Shown here one piece after another: positions 50,601 to 62,017 of a DNA stretch of 64,000 nucleotides. Source of the DNA: Bilabrum cf. latius (lineage: Eukaryota; Bigyra: Bicosoecida; Bigyra; Bicosoecida); assembly GCA_965178125.1 (NCBI GenBank), contig OZ237762.1:434001-498000 (forward strand). Reading direction: 5' to 3'. The stretch's first letter is position 1, and every line of letters starts with the position of its first letter. The position numbers and the translations under genes are program-made. The notes under the pieces are model-generated. The model was not told the origin of the DNA and did not search any database. It saw only the letters and a program-made list of their open reading frames with translations.

Positions 50601-53600
50601 GGGGTCAGCAGCGCTTGGGCCCAGAGAGCGAGCTAATGCACTGCCCAGCAAGCCGCAGGCAGCTGGTGCAACTGGCGATAGCCATGGGCAGTACGAGCTT
50701 CGCCGTACGCCGACGGTGGCGATGCGAGCTGCAGGTGCCAGTACTGGCGCTGGTATGCCACGGGCTCTACAGGACCCTGTGGGCGCGCCAGGGCCGAGCG
50801 TAGAGGTGGGCATGGCAAGGCCCATTGCCGTGTCCACTAACGCCCAGTTGTTCGGCTCTTCTAGAATCCGCGAGGTCTCCGTTGAGTCTTCGAGCGCGGA
50901 GTTATCGTCTGCCAGGGGCAGGTCATCCTCGTCTTCTTCTGCGCTGCCTCAGCTGGAAGGTATTCCTGAACTAGGCTCGCACTTTGCCCGGAGCGATCGT
51001 GGATATTTTGAGAGCGTGGGCTGTGAATCGGACGAAACTGGTGCAGCAGTCCAGGTTTGGAGCCCTGGCAGGGGCACGAGGCAAAGCAGGCATAGATTTC
51101 GGAGCCACGGTGGAGCAGCGGTACCGAGTGAGACCTATGGCACCTCCATGGAGGCATCCCTCGCGGAGGTGTCACAGGAAACAACGCAGCAGTCAGGTTT
51201 GAACAGCACAACAAACCGAGGCGACCTGGGTGGAACTGAACCCGCACCCTCTCGTGTTGGGGAGCGAGCAGCGGTGGGCGCGGCGTTTAATTCAGCTACA
51301 CGCAGCACCATGCAAGAGTTCGTTAGGCCTCCGTTCGGTACGCAGGCAAGGTCTTCGCCTGTAGCTGCACTGCACTGCAGGGGTCGACTCGATACAAGGT
51401 AGGAAGATCTGGCGAAAACTGGCAGCATTGAAGTCAGTGCAACAGCAGCCAGCAGTGCCGTGCACGAATGTTCCAATCATCAACGCAAGGATATGCTGTC
51501 CAGCTGCAGCGGCAAGCGAGATGAGCCGGTGGACGAGCACCATTGCACGGCACCGCTGGCCATCGATGCGGACGAGCATCCGGCAGAAGACGCCGGAAGT
51601 GAGGCAATTTGCAGCCCAAGCGCTGCACCCCTGCCAATTTGTACAAGGAACAGAACCACAAGCACCAGTGCAAGCCTTTCCAAGCACGATCGCAGAGTGC
51701 GTCCATCCTTGGATGGCGACAACGAATCCATCGACTACGAATCTGAAGCCGAGGCGGCTTCTAGTTCGGCTGCGTCACATCACGGGAGCCACGGCGCAGG
51801 CCTGCTTCGGCGAGGATCCATGCGTTCGCGCGCGAGCCACGGTTCTGTTGCAGGTGGGCGTGGCTCCACCGTGCATGGATCCGTTGCCAGGGTCGACGAT
51901 ATCAGCGATCTTGTGTCGCTTGCGCACGGCTTGTCGCCAAGCAGCACAACGAAGCTGCTGCAGGCGTCTCCCAGCCGTTAGCAGTATCTTGAGGACGAGA
52001 CGGTCCGCCAGTCTATGAATAGGTCGATGCGAGGTTCACCACCGAAATCTACCCGCATGAACCGGATCGTCGGTGGCATAATTGGTGGTCTTACTCCGCC
52101 CAGCGCTGCCTCGTCAGCAGACGGCATGCTTTTGAAACCAAGCGGAAGCTAGTTCCACTCGAGTAGTAGACCAGCTGATCGGGGGCGAGATGAAAGTCCT
52201 ATAGCAGCTGATTCAAGCCTGCAGCTTTTGCCTCCGATGGAAGACGGTGCAGCTGCGGATGCCGACACCATACTCCCACGGTCCGATGATAGACATGGGC
52301 GCACGTACGGCAACAGCATGATGGCAAGGCATAGCCACAAACAATTTCGTGCTGCACAAGACGTGCCAAGAGATTCTGTGGGCACCCAGTACAGCAAGGG
52401 TGCCCTGGATCTCTTGTCCCCTTCCGCTGGCAGCCGGCCCTCCACTGTCCACCCCAGCCAACCTGACAGCAGACTAACGTCCCCGTCTCATGATCTGATT
52501 GAGGAAGAGCCGGCTGCACAGGTGCCGTCCGTGGCACCTGTGGCCATCATGCGTGAACGTCAACCGGGGGTAGCCGGCTCCAGGCAAGTGCAAGCAAGTC
52601 GGGATGGCCAGGGTGCAGACGGCGGCGATCGTGCCCGAAAGCGCATTTCTGGAGGACGAATGCCAGATCGTTCAGAGCAAGCTGGCCACCTGAAGACGAG
52701 CGCAAGGAGCATGCAATCTAGTCGCCTAGAGACTATTTTTGAGTCGAGCCAACTGGCCCGTGCAGGCCACGAAGCATCTGCTGACGAGCCACCAGCACCC
52801 CTATCGGATGGCCAGCATCCCGAGCGGCGCACTGATGCTGGCGGTTAGGACCCCCGCTCCGAGCTGTGGGTGTGCGGGTGCTGCGGGAGTTGCTGCGAGC
52901 AGGCAGAGCTCATGGCCGGTATTGCTGCAACTCGCGCCATCAGCACCCAGCCCTTGTTCTCCGGAACATCCTGCTGCTCCCAAAGGACAGCGTCTCAAGC
53001 GGGAAGCAGCCGCGGTGGGGCCGTGTATGGCGTATCGACTGGCGATGTGCCGCAAGTTGTAGGTGCCGTTCGACGTCAGACGACCCCGGTTCTATCCACG
53101 AGGCACCTGGTGCACAGCAGGTCCGTCCAGGTGTGCTTCTGGGCCTCTGTGCCGATCCTAGTGATCCTGCAGGTGGTTGCTGTATTCTGGGGGTATGTGC
53201 TGTTCGGCACGTTTGCTCCGTTTTACTTCCGATTTCGGGACACGAATCAGCACAGGTACGGTGACGCTGGTGGCCCGTTTGCTGGCATTGGAATGGGCGA
53301 AGATCTCGGGGAGAACCCCAGCGTTGCCAACGCGATGTGCATTAGCGGCAGCGAGCTGGTGATCGACCTGCGGTTTGCGAAGTACATCCGGTGGGACTGG
53401 CCTGAGGACGAGATGCGGAAGAACTGGCTCTTGTCGGTGATGCTGGACCGAATCGACATGCCAACGCAGTTCTCCTGCCCCAATGCAGCCTTCACTGGCC
53501 TGCACGGGGCGTTGTACCTTGCTCCGATCCTCTCAGGGAACACGTCTTTTGCCACCTGGCCGCAACCGGGAGATGAGTTGTGCCGGCCTGAGCAAGCTTC

Positions 53601-54432
53601 TCGCGGGGGGGGCCCTAGCGAGCAGTGCCTGCGGAACCTCACGCAGGGCGCGGCGCCGGGCATCGTGCCCAACGTCGAACGCCCCGTGAGAGGGTTCGTT
53701 GCTGTCCTCGTCCCACCCGACTCCCAGCTGTCTTGCCCTCACTTCGGCGATGAGGTGGAGAGGCGGCAGCTCCTGGCGACTTCGATCGCCGCGCAGGCAG
53801 GGGTGAGCATAGAGGGGCTCGGCGAAGGCCAGGCAAGACGGATCCAGGGAACAAATAGAGCCAGCGCTCGCCTTCTCAGCCAGTCGGCTGCTGTGTCGCG
53901 GGCGGGGAGCGCCCAGCTGCTTGGATCGGATCAGTTGGTCTACAGGGGCCCGCTGGAGAGCCAGGGGTGGGCCGCGCTCGCGCGTACCGCGGGGCACGTG
54001 CGCGGGGGTGTTTTAGGCTCCGGGTAGATCGGTGCGTCCATTGGAGTCGCAGTGCGAGATGCGATGGCTGGCCTAGTGGCTGAGCTGGAGGAGGCGGGCA
54101 GCCTCGTGGACTTGCCCGCTCCTGCAGCGACCACGCGAGCGAGTCCTGGCATTGCGGAATCCTCGTCCATTTCTGCATCCAGTGAGCGTGAGCATGACAC
54201 GGTCTTTGTCGGCGCGGTCGATCTGTCCACCGCTCGAGTCGTGGCTGTGCATGCTCCTGCTAGCGTGGCGGTGCTCCCCCTGGGAGGGTCGTGGAGCAGC
54301 GGCACGACGGAGTTCTGGATGTGGATTGGTGCGATGCTGTGGTGTGGGCCAACGCTTGTGCTGGTGATGTACCGGGCGATCGGTGTCCTGCTCAACTGGG
54401 CGGGTGTGCCCGGCACGGAGCTATCGCTTTGA
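47695..54432 (+). CDS. Multi-pass membrane protein, giant disordered loop, 2,245 aa
   Basis: The first in-frame ATG is at 47695 (MKRGRLARRLGAEE); the frame ends in TGA at 54430-54432 and is broken only by TAG (for example 49129, 49453, 49777, 50155, 51400, 51979, 52846 and 54025). After a charged N-terminus come hydrophobic segments at about residues 149-170 (FDCCSACMLCLIVAMAAS) and 202-240 (LGLAILSAGVAV and AFWAGGFADW). Roughly 1,550 Ser/Arg/Gly-rich residues follow, with no visible fold. A Cys-rich patch (CGCCGSCCE) and a strong membrane helix (about 1,811-1,840, ASVPILVILQVVAVFWGY) precede a domain of about 360 residues with spaced cysteines and NTS/NLT glycosylation sequons, so it is probably extracytoplasmic. 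A final helix (about 2,206-2,235) lies ten residues from the end. The topology suggests a surface or endomembrane receptor or channel-like protein, but no family was recognised. Confidence 0.72.
48868..48906 (+). repeat. Gly-Ser hexanucleotide microsatellite
   Basis: A GGCTCC/GGCTCT-type hexamer repeats about six times and encodes alternating Gly-Ser in the disordered part of the membrane-protein gene. Confidence 0.8.
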
Positions 54433-54619
54433 TTATATGCTCGTTGTTTTCCCTGTCGCTTCAGATGTCGTGCGAGAACTTCTTGAAGGATCGGATCAAC
54501 AAACCGGAACCACCAATACCAGGAAATTCCAAACGTGCAAAATCAGAAAAGCTCTCAAACATCCAAGAAGTCTGGGTGTATCGACGCCATCAGTAAGAGC
54601 CAAAACTAGTTGATCATTA

Positions 54620-57600
54620 ATGTCTCGAGCGATGTCTGAGTCAACATCGGTAGAACATGCGATTGAGGACGTAGTATCTGCACTTAGCAGCTTGGATCTC
54701 GAGAACGTACGTCAACTCGCAAATGCAGCGAGACGTACGGATCCTGCGGCAAGTATCGATGCTGTTTGTCAACGATTAGTAACTTAGATTAGAGACAGTC
54801 CGGCGCTGTCCGATTCTGAGGCTGCAGGGGCGCTGCAGGTGTTCGTTCTTGCTGCAAAGAGCAGCTCAGTGGTGGTTCACGGGTCGCCGCAACTACAGGT
54901 GTCCGAGCTACTGCAACATGGCATCATCATAGACAATAATGACAAAACGGTCGCTGCATGTGCATTGCTTTGGGGGGCGGGTGCCGCCCTCAGCCCTGCG
55001 AACATGACGTATACCGTGCCGCCATCGTTCGTTTGGGGCCATGTTGTTCACCGTCGCGCTCACGGTGAACAAAAATGTACGGTGCTTCATGCAATGGCTC
55101 ACAGCGGACGCGCTGCTGCGTGCGCCCTTCTGCTCGATTCCGGGATATTCACGGATCCGGAGGCCCGCACCCTTGCAGAGCCGCGACTAGCGGATACCAT
55201 CCCGGTGGGCACCCCGCTGCAGCTGGCGGTGCAGCAGAGGCACGTGCATGTCGTCCGCGTGTTAGTTGCTAGGGGGGCGAGCACCGAGCGCAAGGAGATA
55301 ACGACTGGCCTCGCAATGCGAGACATTACTGTGGAGTCCCACAGGATCGACGGCGGGAGGCGGGTGGGCGATCCACCACCCATTGAGGGGGCGGCAGCGG
55401 CGGTTCCGGCACAGCCCGTGCATTATGGCATGCAAGGACAATTAATGAACCTGCTTGGCGGAAATTACGGCTTCGGACCCCCGGGTGTGCATCATCATCA
55501 GCAGCATCATCAGCAGCAACAGCAGCAAGCCGCTCAACCTAGACCCCCACCCATCACCGAGGAGCTCGTGCGTGCGCTCTGCTCCAAGGAACAAGAGAGC
55601 GAGCGGGCGGTGGCCACTCGTTTCTTCCTGTTGGCGGCTATGGCCGCGAAGGAGATTGGCGCCCTTGCACTCGAGAAGGACGTGCTGGGCAGGATGATCG
55701 TCAACACGCCCAAGTGGCAGCACAACCGGAGGCCAGACCACGGCCAGGCCACGCCAGCAGATCGGGCCGCCTTCAACCCAGGAGCGGGGCCTCACACGCT
55801 GTCAACCCCGCCTTTGTTTCCGATGCAGCAGAGACAGTACAAAGTGAACTAGATGTTCAACGCGAGCAAGAAAAACAGGCAAGCGGCCCTGGTGGCCCTG
55901 ATGGATGACATGGGCGTCTCTGCCAGTGGAGGAGGGCAGGCTCTCGGCACCTCGACCAAAGCGCACGCAGATGTCTACAAGATCACTAGGCTGCCCGAGC
56001 GTTTTGAGAAGTCGCTCTCTTACATGAGCCCCGGCTCGGAGGCGCAGCTCACCGCCAGGAACTCTCTCGGGGCCATGCCCCTCCACTACGTGGCGTGCGC
56101 GCTGAACGATGAGGAGTCCGACGTGAGGCTGTGGGCGACCCTGGCCCTGCTTGCGCTGGTGGACAGGCAGCAACAGGATGAAAAAGAGTGGATGGACAAG
56201 GCACGAGCTAAGGGCCAGGCGGAAGACCTCCCCTCTTTGCTGCAGGAAGCCAAAGAGGAGCACGAGCTCAAGACGTACGGCCCAGAGTGGGCCGTCAGTG
56301 ATGAGGAAAAGGAGGAATCGGCTCGAGGCATGAGGAGGCTGGTGGGCCTGGCGCAGCAGCTACTGGCCCGAGCGACCGGGGTGGAGCCCAAGATCGTGCT
56401 TGGCGATGCTGGAGGCATTTAGACTGATGCTGGGCTGGGAGCAGCAGGTGCTACGGCTGCTGGGGCCACTGGCGAATCAACGGCCATTGCCCAACCAGGC
56501 AGCTTGCCTGCAATCGCTGCAGGGGAGGATGGTGAGGTGGAGTTCCAGGTGTCTTGGGTTGGCCACTCGCAAGGCAACCGCCGCCACGACTTTGATCTTG
56601 GTATTGTCCACGCGAATCCGACCGGAAGCCCGACGGGGCGCGGCAAGAGGGCCTCCACTGCCCTAGCAGCTGCTGCCAAGCAAATCATGACCGGTTCTCT
56701 GCAAAAAATCCATGCACAAGTTGGAAAGCCTAGCCCCGGCGCGCATGGTGGTAACCAGGGGTCCGGGGGTGGGAAGGGCTGCGGCAAGCCAGCCATGAGC
56801 AGCAAGGGGATGATATCTGCGGTCTTGGCTGCAAAGGCATCAACTTCAATGCAGCAGTCTCACGCGGGCGGGCCTGTGTCTTCACTGCCTGGCATGCTGG
56901 CCGGTGGGGACGTTAGCCTGCCTGGACTGTGCATGCCAATCGACGGCATCGCCGTAGCGCAGCTTCCCGGTGCGCAGCCCACGAACGGATACAGAGGTCC
57001 AGGTCCCAAGCCTCCGGCAGTAGCATCGCCAGGAATCGTGGTGGAAGCTACGGAGACCGCTGCAGCCAAAGTGATGAGAGCTGATCGTACCGCTGCAGCG
57101 GCTGCTGATGGGCAGCAGCCGGCTACCGCGGCCAAGTCCGGAGCCGGCGGCGGGACGGATCTACAGGCTCCTAGCTCGGCCATTGCACAGGTATCCTGTT
57201 CCATCTGCGCAGCAATAAAGGAGTTGGCCACCATCTGCAATGAATTGGAGCGCGCAACCAGCGGGCAGGCAGGCGCAAGTCCGAGCCCTGGCGACGTGGA
57301 GCGTCGCATGCAGGAAGCCTGTCGCGAGCTGGAGGTGTTCGTGTCGAGTGGGGCCGCACCGGACTGGGCACAGTTTGGAGCTGGTAGTGTTCTCGGGGCG
57401 CTGCGGCAGGCGGCATCCATGCTCGTTGCGCATGCGGCGATGAAGGCCGTGAGCATGAGGTATCCCAACGGCGCTTTCCCAGATTAGAGCAGGAAGCTTG
57501 CAGCTGCGTCGACCGTGAAACAATCTGCTGGTACATCTAGGGCACCCGCTGCTAGTAGTGGCCTACCTGCGTTCAAGCCGGGCCCGAGGCTTGACACGGC

Positions 57601-60427
57601 TCTCTGCACACCATGGTTGCGAGCAATGGGCTGGATGGGCGCGGGCGGGCGTGGTAGTCGCCGACCGCCTGAAGCAGGCAGCTTGCTGCTTCTCACTGTG
57701 GGCCTGCGGCCGTTTGAGAAGGACGTTTGCCCGGTGCCACGACGGCCTGTGGACTATCGGGCGGAGTTTGCGGGCGGGGAGGGAGGCAGGGCCGCAAGGG
57801 AAGAAGAGCAAGGCTTGGTCGTGCGGAGGAGCGGACCTGAAGACGACGGCTCCGAGACAATCACCACTTTGGACGCAGCAACGAAGGCGCGTGCAGATGG
57901 GAGGACCGAAGTTGCCGGGCAGATCATCGCTATTGCATCACGGGCGAGTCACGATGAGAGGCTACGGGGAATGCTTTAGAGGCTGGGCGAGCTGGGCACG
58001 ACCGAACCCCTGTACGTGTCGCTCATGACTTGCCCCCCTTCGAGACCTCTGCAGATGGCTGCACAGTCTGCACTGCGAGAGGCATGCTTCAGCCGGGGGC
58101 TCGTTGCAGTGGCTGGTCTGCTGGAGGCCGGGGCGCATGCCGACGCTGCTCCTTCAACTGCAAGCATGGACACTTGCCGGCCGATTCAGGCCGCCGCATC
58201 AGCGTATGACCATGATCCAGAGGGTGCTCTGGACAAAGTTCTGCTGCTTCTCATGCGCGACGCTTTGCTGCGGGGCAGCTTTGACGGTGTGCAACGACCG
58301 AGGGCGCACATAAACAGGCATCGCATTCTTGTGGCAGCTGCTGCTGCACGCGCTCTCACCGGCACAATCGTGGGAGATCCTTTGGCCGTTGTGCCAGTCC
58401 TGCCTGGCGATGGGGAGCTGGGCGTACGGGCCCCTGAGGAAAGCCCAGAGCAGCGAGCCAAGACTACTCAGCTCCTCGCGCATCTGCAGCAGGGCGTCGA
58501 CGAGCTCATGGCAGGCGCTGGCATCGATTTGGAGGGGGTGCTGGCAGACCTGCCGTCAATGCAGGAGCACGTGCAGCCACAGGATCTCGTGTTCGACGGG
58601 TTCGGTATCCCGGCCACGTACGCGCACCAGCGGCGTCCTGTCCCCAGGTCCAAATTGTCTGATCTCCTTGGCAGCCTGTATGGCTCCGACAAGAAGTCAA
58701 TCCCGCCCATGACGTCCACGTCACCCGCAAAGCAGCCCGGGAAATCGGATGAATAGCCCAAGCCAGCTGTTGGCCGCACAAAGGCTGCAAGAGACTCGAC
58801 GAGCTCGAAGAAGAAGATCACCAGCGGTTCTGCCAAGAAAAGGGCCATGGCTCCAGGGTTAAAGGTAGGAGTAGTAAGCAAGGGCGGTGGCAGCACGGTC
58901 TCGATGGAGCAGGTTGACCAAATGAATACGCTCCAAGATCGCATGGGGGTCCTTACGGCAGAGCGGACTGAGAGGTTGAAAGAAGCGTTCGGACAGGACG
59001 ATTGCAGCGGATTTGTGCTCAAGGATGCACTTAGGAGAGCCTACGGGACCCGACCCGACCTGCTGCAGCTAATCCTGGACCAGCTTGGGGATGTAACACC
59101 GCAGGGGGATGACTCTGACTCTGAGCTCGAGCGAGCCATCCTTGCCGGTGTCAACCTCGTTTAGGAGGCAGTCCAGCGGTGGGACCGAACGAGACAGGCC
59201 ATCTAGCCATACGATCACCAAGCCCCAGCGCATCACCGTGGACTAGATTTTGAGGAAGAGGAAGAGGAAGAGGAAGAGGAAGAGGAATAGGAATAGGAAT
59301 TGGAATTGGAATAGGAATAGGAAGAGGAAGAGGACGCGAGCTTCGGAATGGCGCCTAGGCCACCTGGGGGCGACATCGCCACGCCCCAGGTCGGTTGGGG
59401 TACGTCTGGTGACCCATTCCCCGAGCCTACCACTGAAAAGGCTCGCGCGCGGAGCATCAGCGGGGTCCGCCCTGCGCATCCCCGTGACCAACCATGGGGT
59501 GTGAGGGATCCGCAAGCGGATGCCCGTTTTGATGCACAGGACTGGGGCGCTCACTCATGGGGTGATGTTGAGCCGCAAGCTTGGAGCAGTTTACGGGACG
59601 AGGGAGACACTAGTTTCGGTGCGCAGAACCAATGGGGCGCTCCAGCTGGTGACGGCTTGGAGGGGCTCAAGACGTCAGGCTAGGAATAGTAGGCACCGAC
59701 CGACGATTGGGGGGAATAGCCGATGCAGATTGCCAAGGATAAGGGGCTTGCGGCTACCCAGTGGGGAGGAGGCTCCGAAAGAGAATAGATAGCCCAACAG
59801 CAAGCACGTGCCATCGCTGCTGCGCAGGAGCAGGCGGATCAGATGCAGCAGATGCGACAGGTGCAGCTGATGCAACAGATGCGGCAGATGCAACAGATGC
59901 AGGGCATCTAGGGGCAGCTTGGGCAGCAGCTGGTCTAGCCGGTTGCACCTGCTCCCGGCGCGTCAGCAGTCCATGGTGGGGATTTGCAGTTCAACCATGC
60001 CCTCACCCGAGCAATGCACGGAGGCAGTCAAGGAGGCACCATTGGATTGATTAGTTTGGACACAGCACGCTCCGGTCCAGCCAAATAGCCTGCCTGGCAG
60101 AAGCCAACGAAGAAGCCAAAGCAGAAGCCGAGTCCTGCAGACGCGATCCAGGCATCTCACGCCCGTGGCTCCAGCGCCAATCCCGACTGGCTGTACGCAG
60201 GCATGGGCGAGAGAGGCGAGGCCGCTCAGATCCGGGCCATTGTGCACGCGGCCTACGCCACGGACCACGACAGGTACTTGCGGTGCGTGCACGCGATGGG
60301 GCGGTGGAGGGCGTGGCGGTTCTGGCTTCGGGGGCCCGAGGACCGTGCAAGGAGGCTGGTCGAGTTTAGAAGGGCGGTAGGCGTGCAACGGAAAATGAAG
60401 GCGGGGCAGTCGGCGCAAGGGACTTGA
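54620..60427 (+). CDS. Ankyrin-repeat protein with Gln-rich tail, 1,935 aa
   Basis: The start is the ATG at 54620 (MSRAMSESTSVEHAI); a second in-frame ATG lies four codons on. The frame ends in TGA at 60425-60427. Ankyrin-like helices are visible at about residues 152-177 (TVLHAMAHSGRAAACALLLD), 195-223 (TPLQLAVQQRHVHVVRVLVARGA) and near 480 (LGAMPLHYVACALNDEE). They indicate protein-protein interaction, although other repeats are degenerate. A His/Gln run lies near 55490-55535. A helical segment near 58960-59080 (RLKEAFGQDDCSGF) faintly resembles an EF-hand. Next come the Glu-rich tract at 59252-59332 and a Gln/Met-rich coiled coil (59790-59940). The last 90 residues are basic and Trp-rich (CVHAMGRWRAWRFWLRGPE). 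TAG codons cluster in the Gln-rich tail. The gene lies 187 bp downstream of the membrane-protein gene and is convergent with PP1 inhibitor-2. No specific function can be given. Confidence 0.78.
59252..59332 (+). repeat. GAG-GAA coding repeat with embedded TAG and TTG codons
   Basis: In frame, the tract alternates GAA with GAG, then GAA with TAG (59288, 59294), GAA with TTG (59300, 59306), GAA with TAG again (59312, 59318), then returns to GAG. It encodes an acidic run in which every second codon has drifted from GAG to TAG or TTG. Confidence 0.9.
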
Positions 60428-60690
60428 AGTAGGCGCAGTTGAATGGGTGCTGTGGGGGCATCGCTTACTTGAGTGTACGCTCTGCCACTGTGTGGAGAGC
60501 GATGCAGCGGGAGTTGAATCGATCAAGTACCTTGAATGAATGCTGCCCACTACTGGAAATCATCACCGCCATCAAATGGGTCATAGCTGTCATGCAGCTG
60601 TGCATTTGATTCATCCCTGGGTTGTGTTGCCAGTTGGCACGGTCTGCCCTCCGGAGTCCTCCCCCATGCAATGCTCCCCCATCATGATTA

Positions 60691-61660
60691 TCACGAACCG
60701 CCACCCTTCGCGCTCCCTGCGCTGCCGTCGTCTCCGGCCCCCGCATCGTCTTCCTCATCGAATGGATCTTGTCCCGATGCACTCTTCCTCATAAGTTCTT
60801 TCATCTTCTTTACCTCTTCGGCGTAGTGCGCCTTTCTCCATGACTTGAAGCCAGCTTTCTCCCCTGCCTCGCCAGACTGCGATTCCTCCCCTGCCGGACC
60901 GGTGCCACCCCCTTCCTCCCCACTATCCATAGCAGAGGCACCAGAAAAGCCGACCCGTGAAGATCCTGCCATTGGAACCTGCGCAGGTTCTGTGCTTGGT
61001 ACAGCCGGGGGCAAGGCCGGGGCTACGGCGGCTCCATCATCGTCCTCGTCGTCGTCCCAGTCATCTTCTGCATTGTGGTCACAGAAGAACAAAGTAACTA
61101 GCACAAATCGTCGGAAGCACTCACCATTGAACGGCCTAAACCCCTCTCAAGTACACAGGCAAGACATGACCATCCGCCTTCTCACCATCTCCGTTGCCTG
61201 CCACGTATGCCTCGCCCATACTTGCCTGAAGCTCGGCCCATTCATCAGCCATCGCAACACCACCACCGGAGCCTCCAAGGGCGGAGCCAATAGACCGGTC
61301 TTCGTCGCCTCCTTCTGCGGGGGGACGGATGACTGGCGAGCAGTTGCAGCAGTTGCTGTTTGACGCTGGCAACTGGCCCAATGTAACTCAATGCCGCACC
61401 AAATCAAGTTAAAACTTACCTAGACCAGTTCCTCTCTCATACGGAGTCGGTGCCTCATCAATCTTCATCCGTGTGCCCCTCTCAGCGTCGTGCTCAGCAA
61501 TCGTCGGCTCATCCCACTTTATGCCGCCCAAGCTTCGCTTTTCTCGAGGTTTCGACTCGTCTGCACGTTTCCTTAGAATACCTCTGGTTAACTTGTGGCT
61601 GGAGCCGGTACTGGCATCCATCGCGTCGCTTGGATCCATGACTGAAAATGATGCAGCCAT
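60691..61660 (-). CDS. Protein phosphatase 1 inhibitor-2 (IPP-2/GLC8 family)
   Basis: Inhibitor-2 binds and regulates the catalytic subunit of protein phosphatase 1. Three exons give 248 residues: 61420-61660 (donor CTAG|gtaagt), 61186-61314 (acceptor ccccgcag, donor GATG|gtgaga) and 60691-61067 (acceptor aatgcag), ending in TGA. The diagnostic pieces are in family order: GILRKR (the K-G-I-L-K motif), KWDE, MKIDEAPTPYER (the conserved K-I-D-E-P-x-T-P-Y block with the phosphorylatable Thr), an acidic middle (DDWDDDEDDD) and the basic SWRKAHYAEEVKKMK, matching the KRKxHYNE helix that reaches the phosphatase active site. The donor of exon 2 is a choice: a stronger-looking ATG|GTGAGT lies near 61126 but is out of phase. 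My model contains no TAG. It is convergent with the ankyrin gene. Confidence 0.9.
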
Positions 61661-61740
61661 CGACCAGACATCAATCTCAGGGGGTATGTCTGTTTTTTTA
61701 TGCAGTATTTGTAAATTATATTGTTAGCTCCAGGAATATC

Positions 61741-61813
61741 GGGCGTATAGCTCAGTTGGTAGAGTGTCTGCTTAGCATGCAGATAGTCCTGGGTTCAATT
61801 CCCAGTGTGTCCA
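61741..61813 (+). tRNA. tRNA-Ala, anticodon AGC
   Basis: A complete 73-nt cloverleaf: acceptor GGGCGTA/TGTGTCC with three G-U pairs, D arm GCTC/GAGT, anticodon stem TCTGC/GCAGA with loop TTAGCAT (anticodon AGC), five-base variable loop, T stem CTGGG/CCCAG with loop TTCAATT, and discriminator A. The internal A box (TAGCTCAGTTGG) and B box (GGTTCAATTCC) of a pol III gene are present. There is no intron and no encoded CCA. AGC (read as IGC) is the usual eukaryotic alanine anticodon. Confidence 0.95.
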
Positions 61814-61821
61814 TTCTTTTT
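61814..61821 (+). terminator. Pol III termination T-tract
   Basis: The tRNA is followed directly by TTCTTTTT, the expected oligo-T stop for RNA polymerase III. Confidence 0.8.
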
Positions 61822-62017
61822 GTAATTATTTTTATCTCATGGTTTCTGGTGCATGCATGCAGCCCATGCGAGCCATGACTAGGCATGAGTTACCGCCAGA
61901 ATAAACGTTCGGATGATGTTTCTGGCGATCCGTTTGCGTGGTGCACAGATGAGTAAAGCATATTTCGTGTCTTGCCACAGTGCCACCTGCATGCCGGTGA
62001 CTCTGATGGAACGTGGT

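Noticed and set aside
59252-59332. Possible CRISPR or minisatellite array
   Set aside because: It is a simple in-frame trinucleotide-pair repeat without spacers.
1-60427. Dozens of short adjacent ORFs as separate small genes, or as pseudogene fragments
   Set aside because: Adjacent pieces share one frame and are separated by TAG only. Domains such as the WD40 blades, ARM repeats and the channel core run across the breaks, which decay would not produce.
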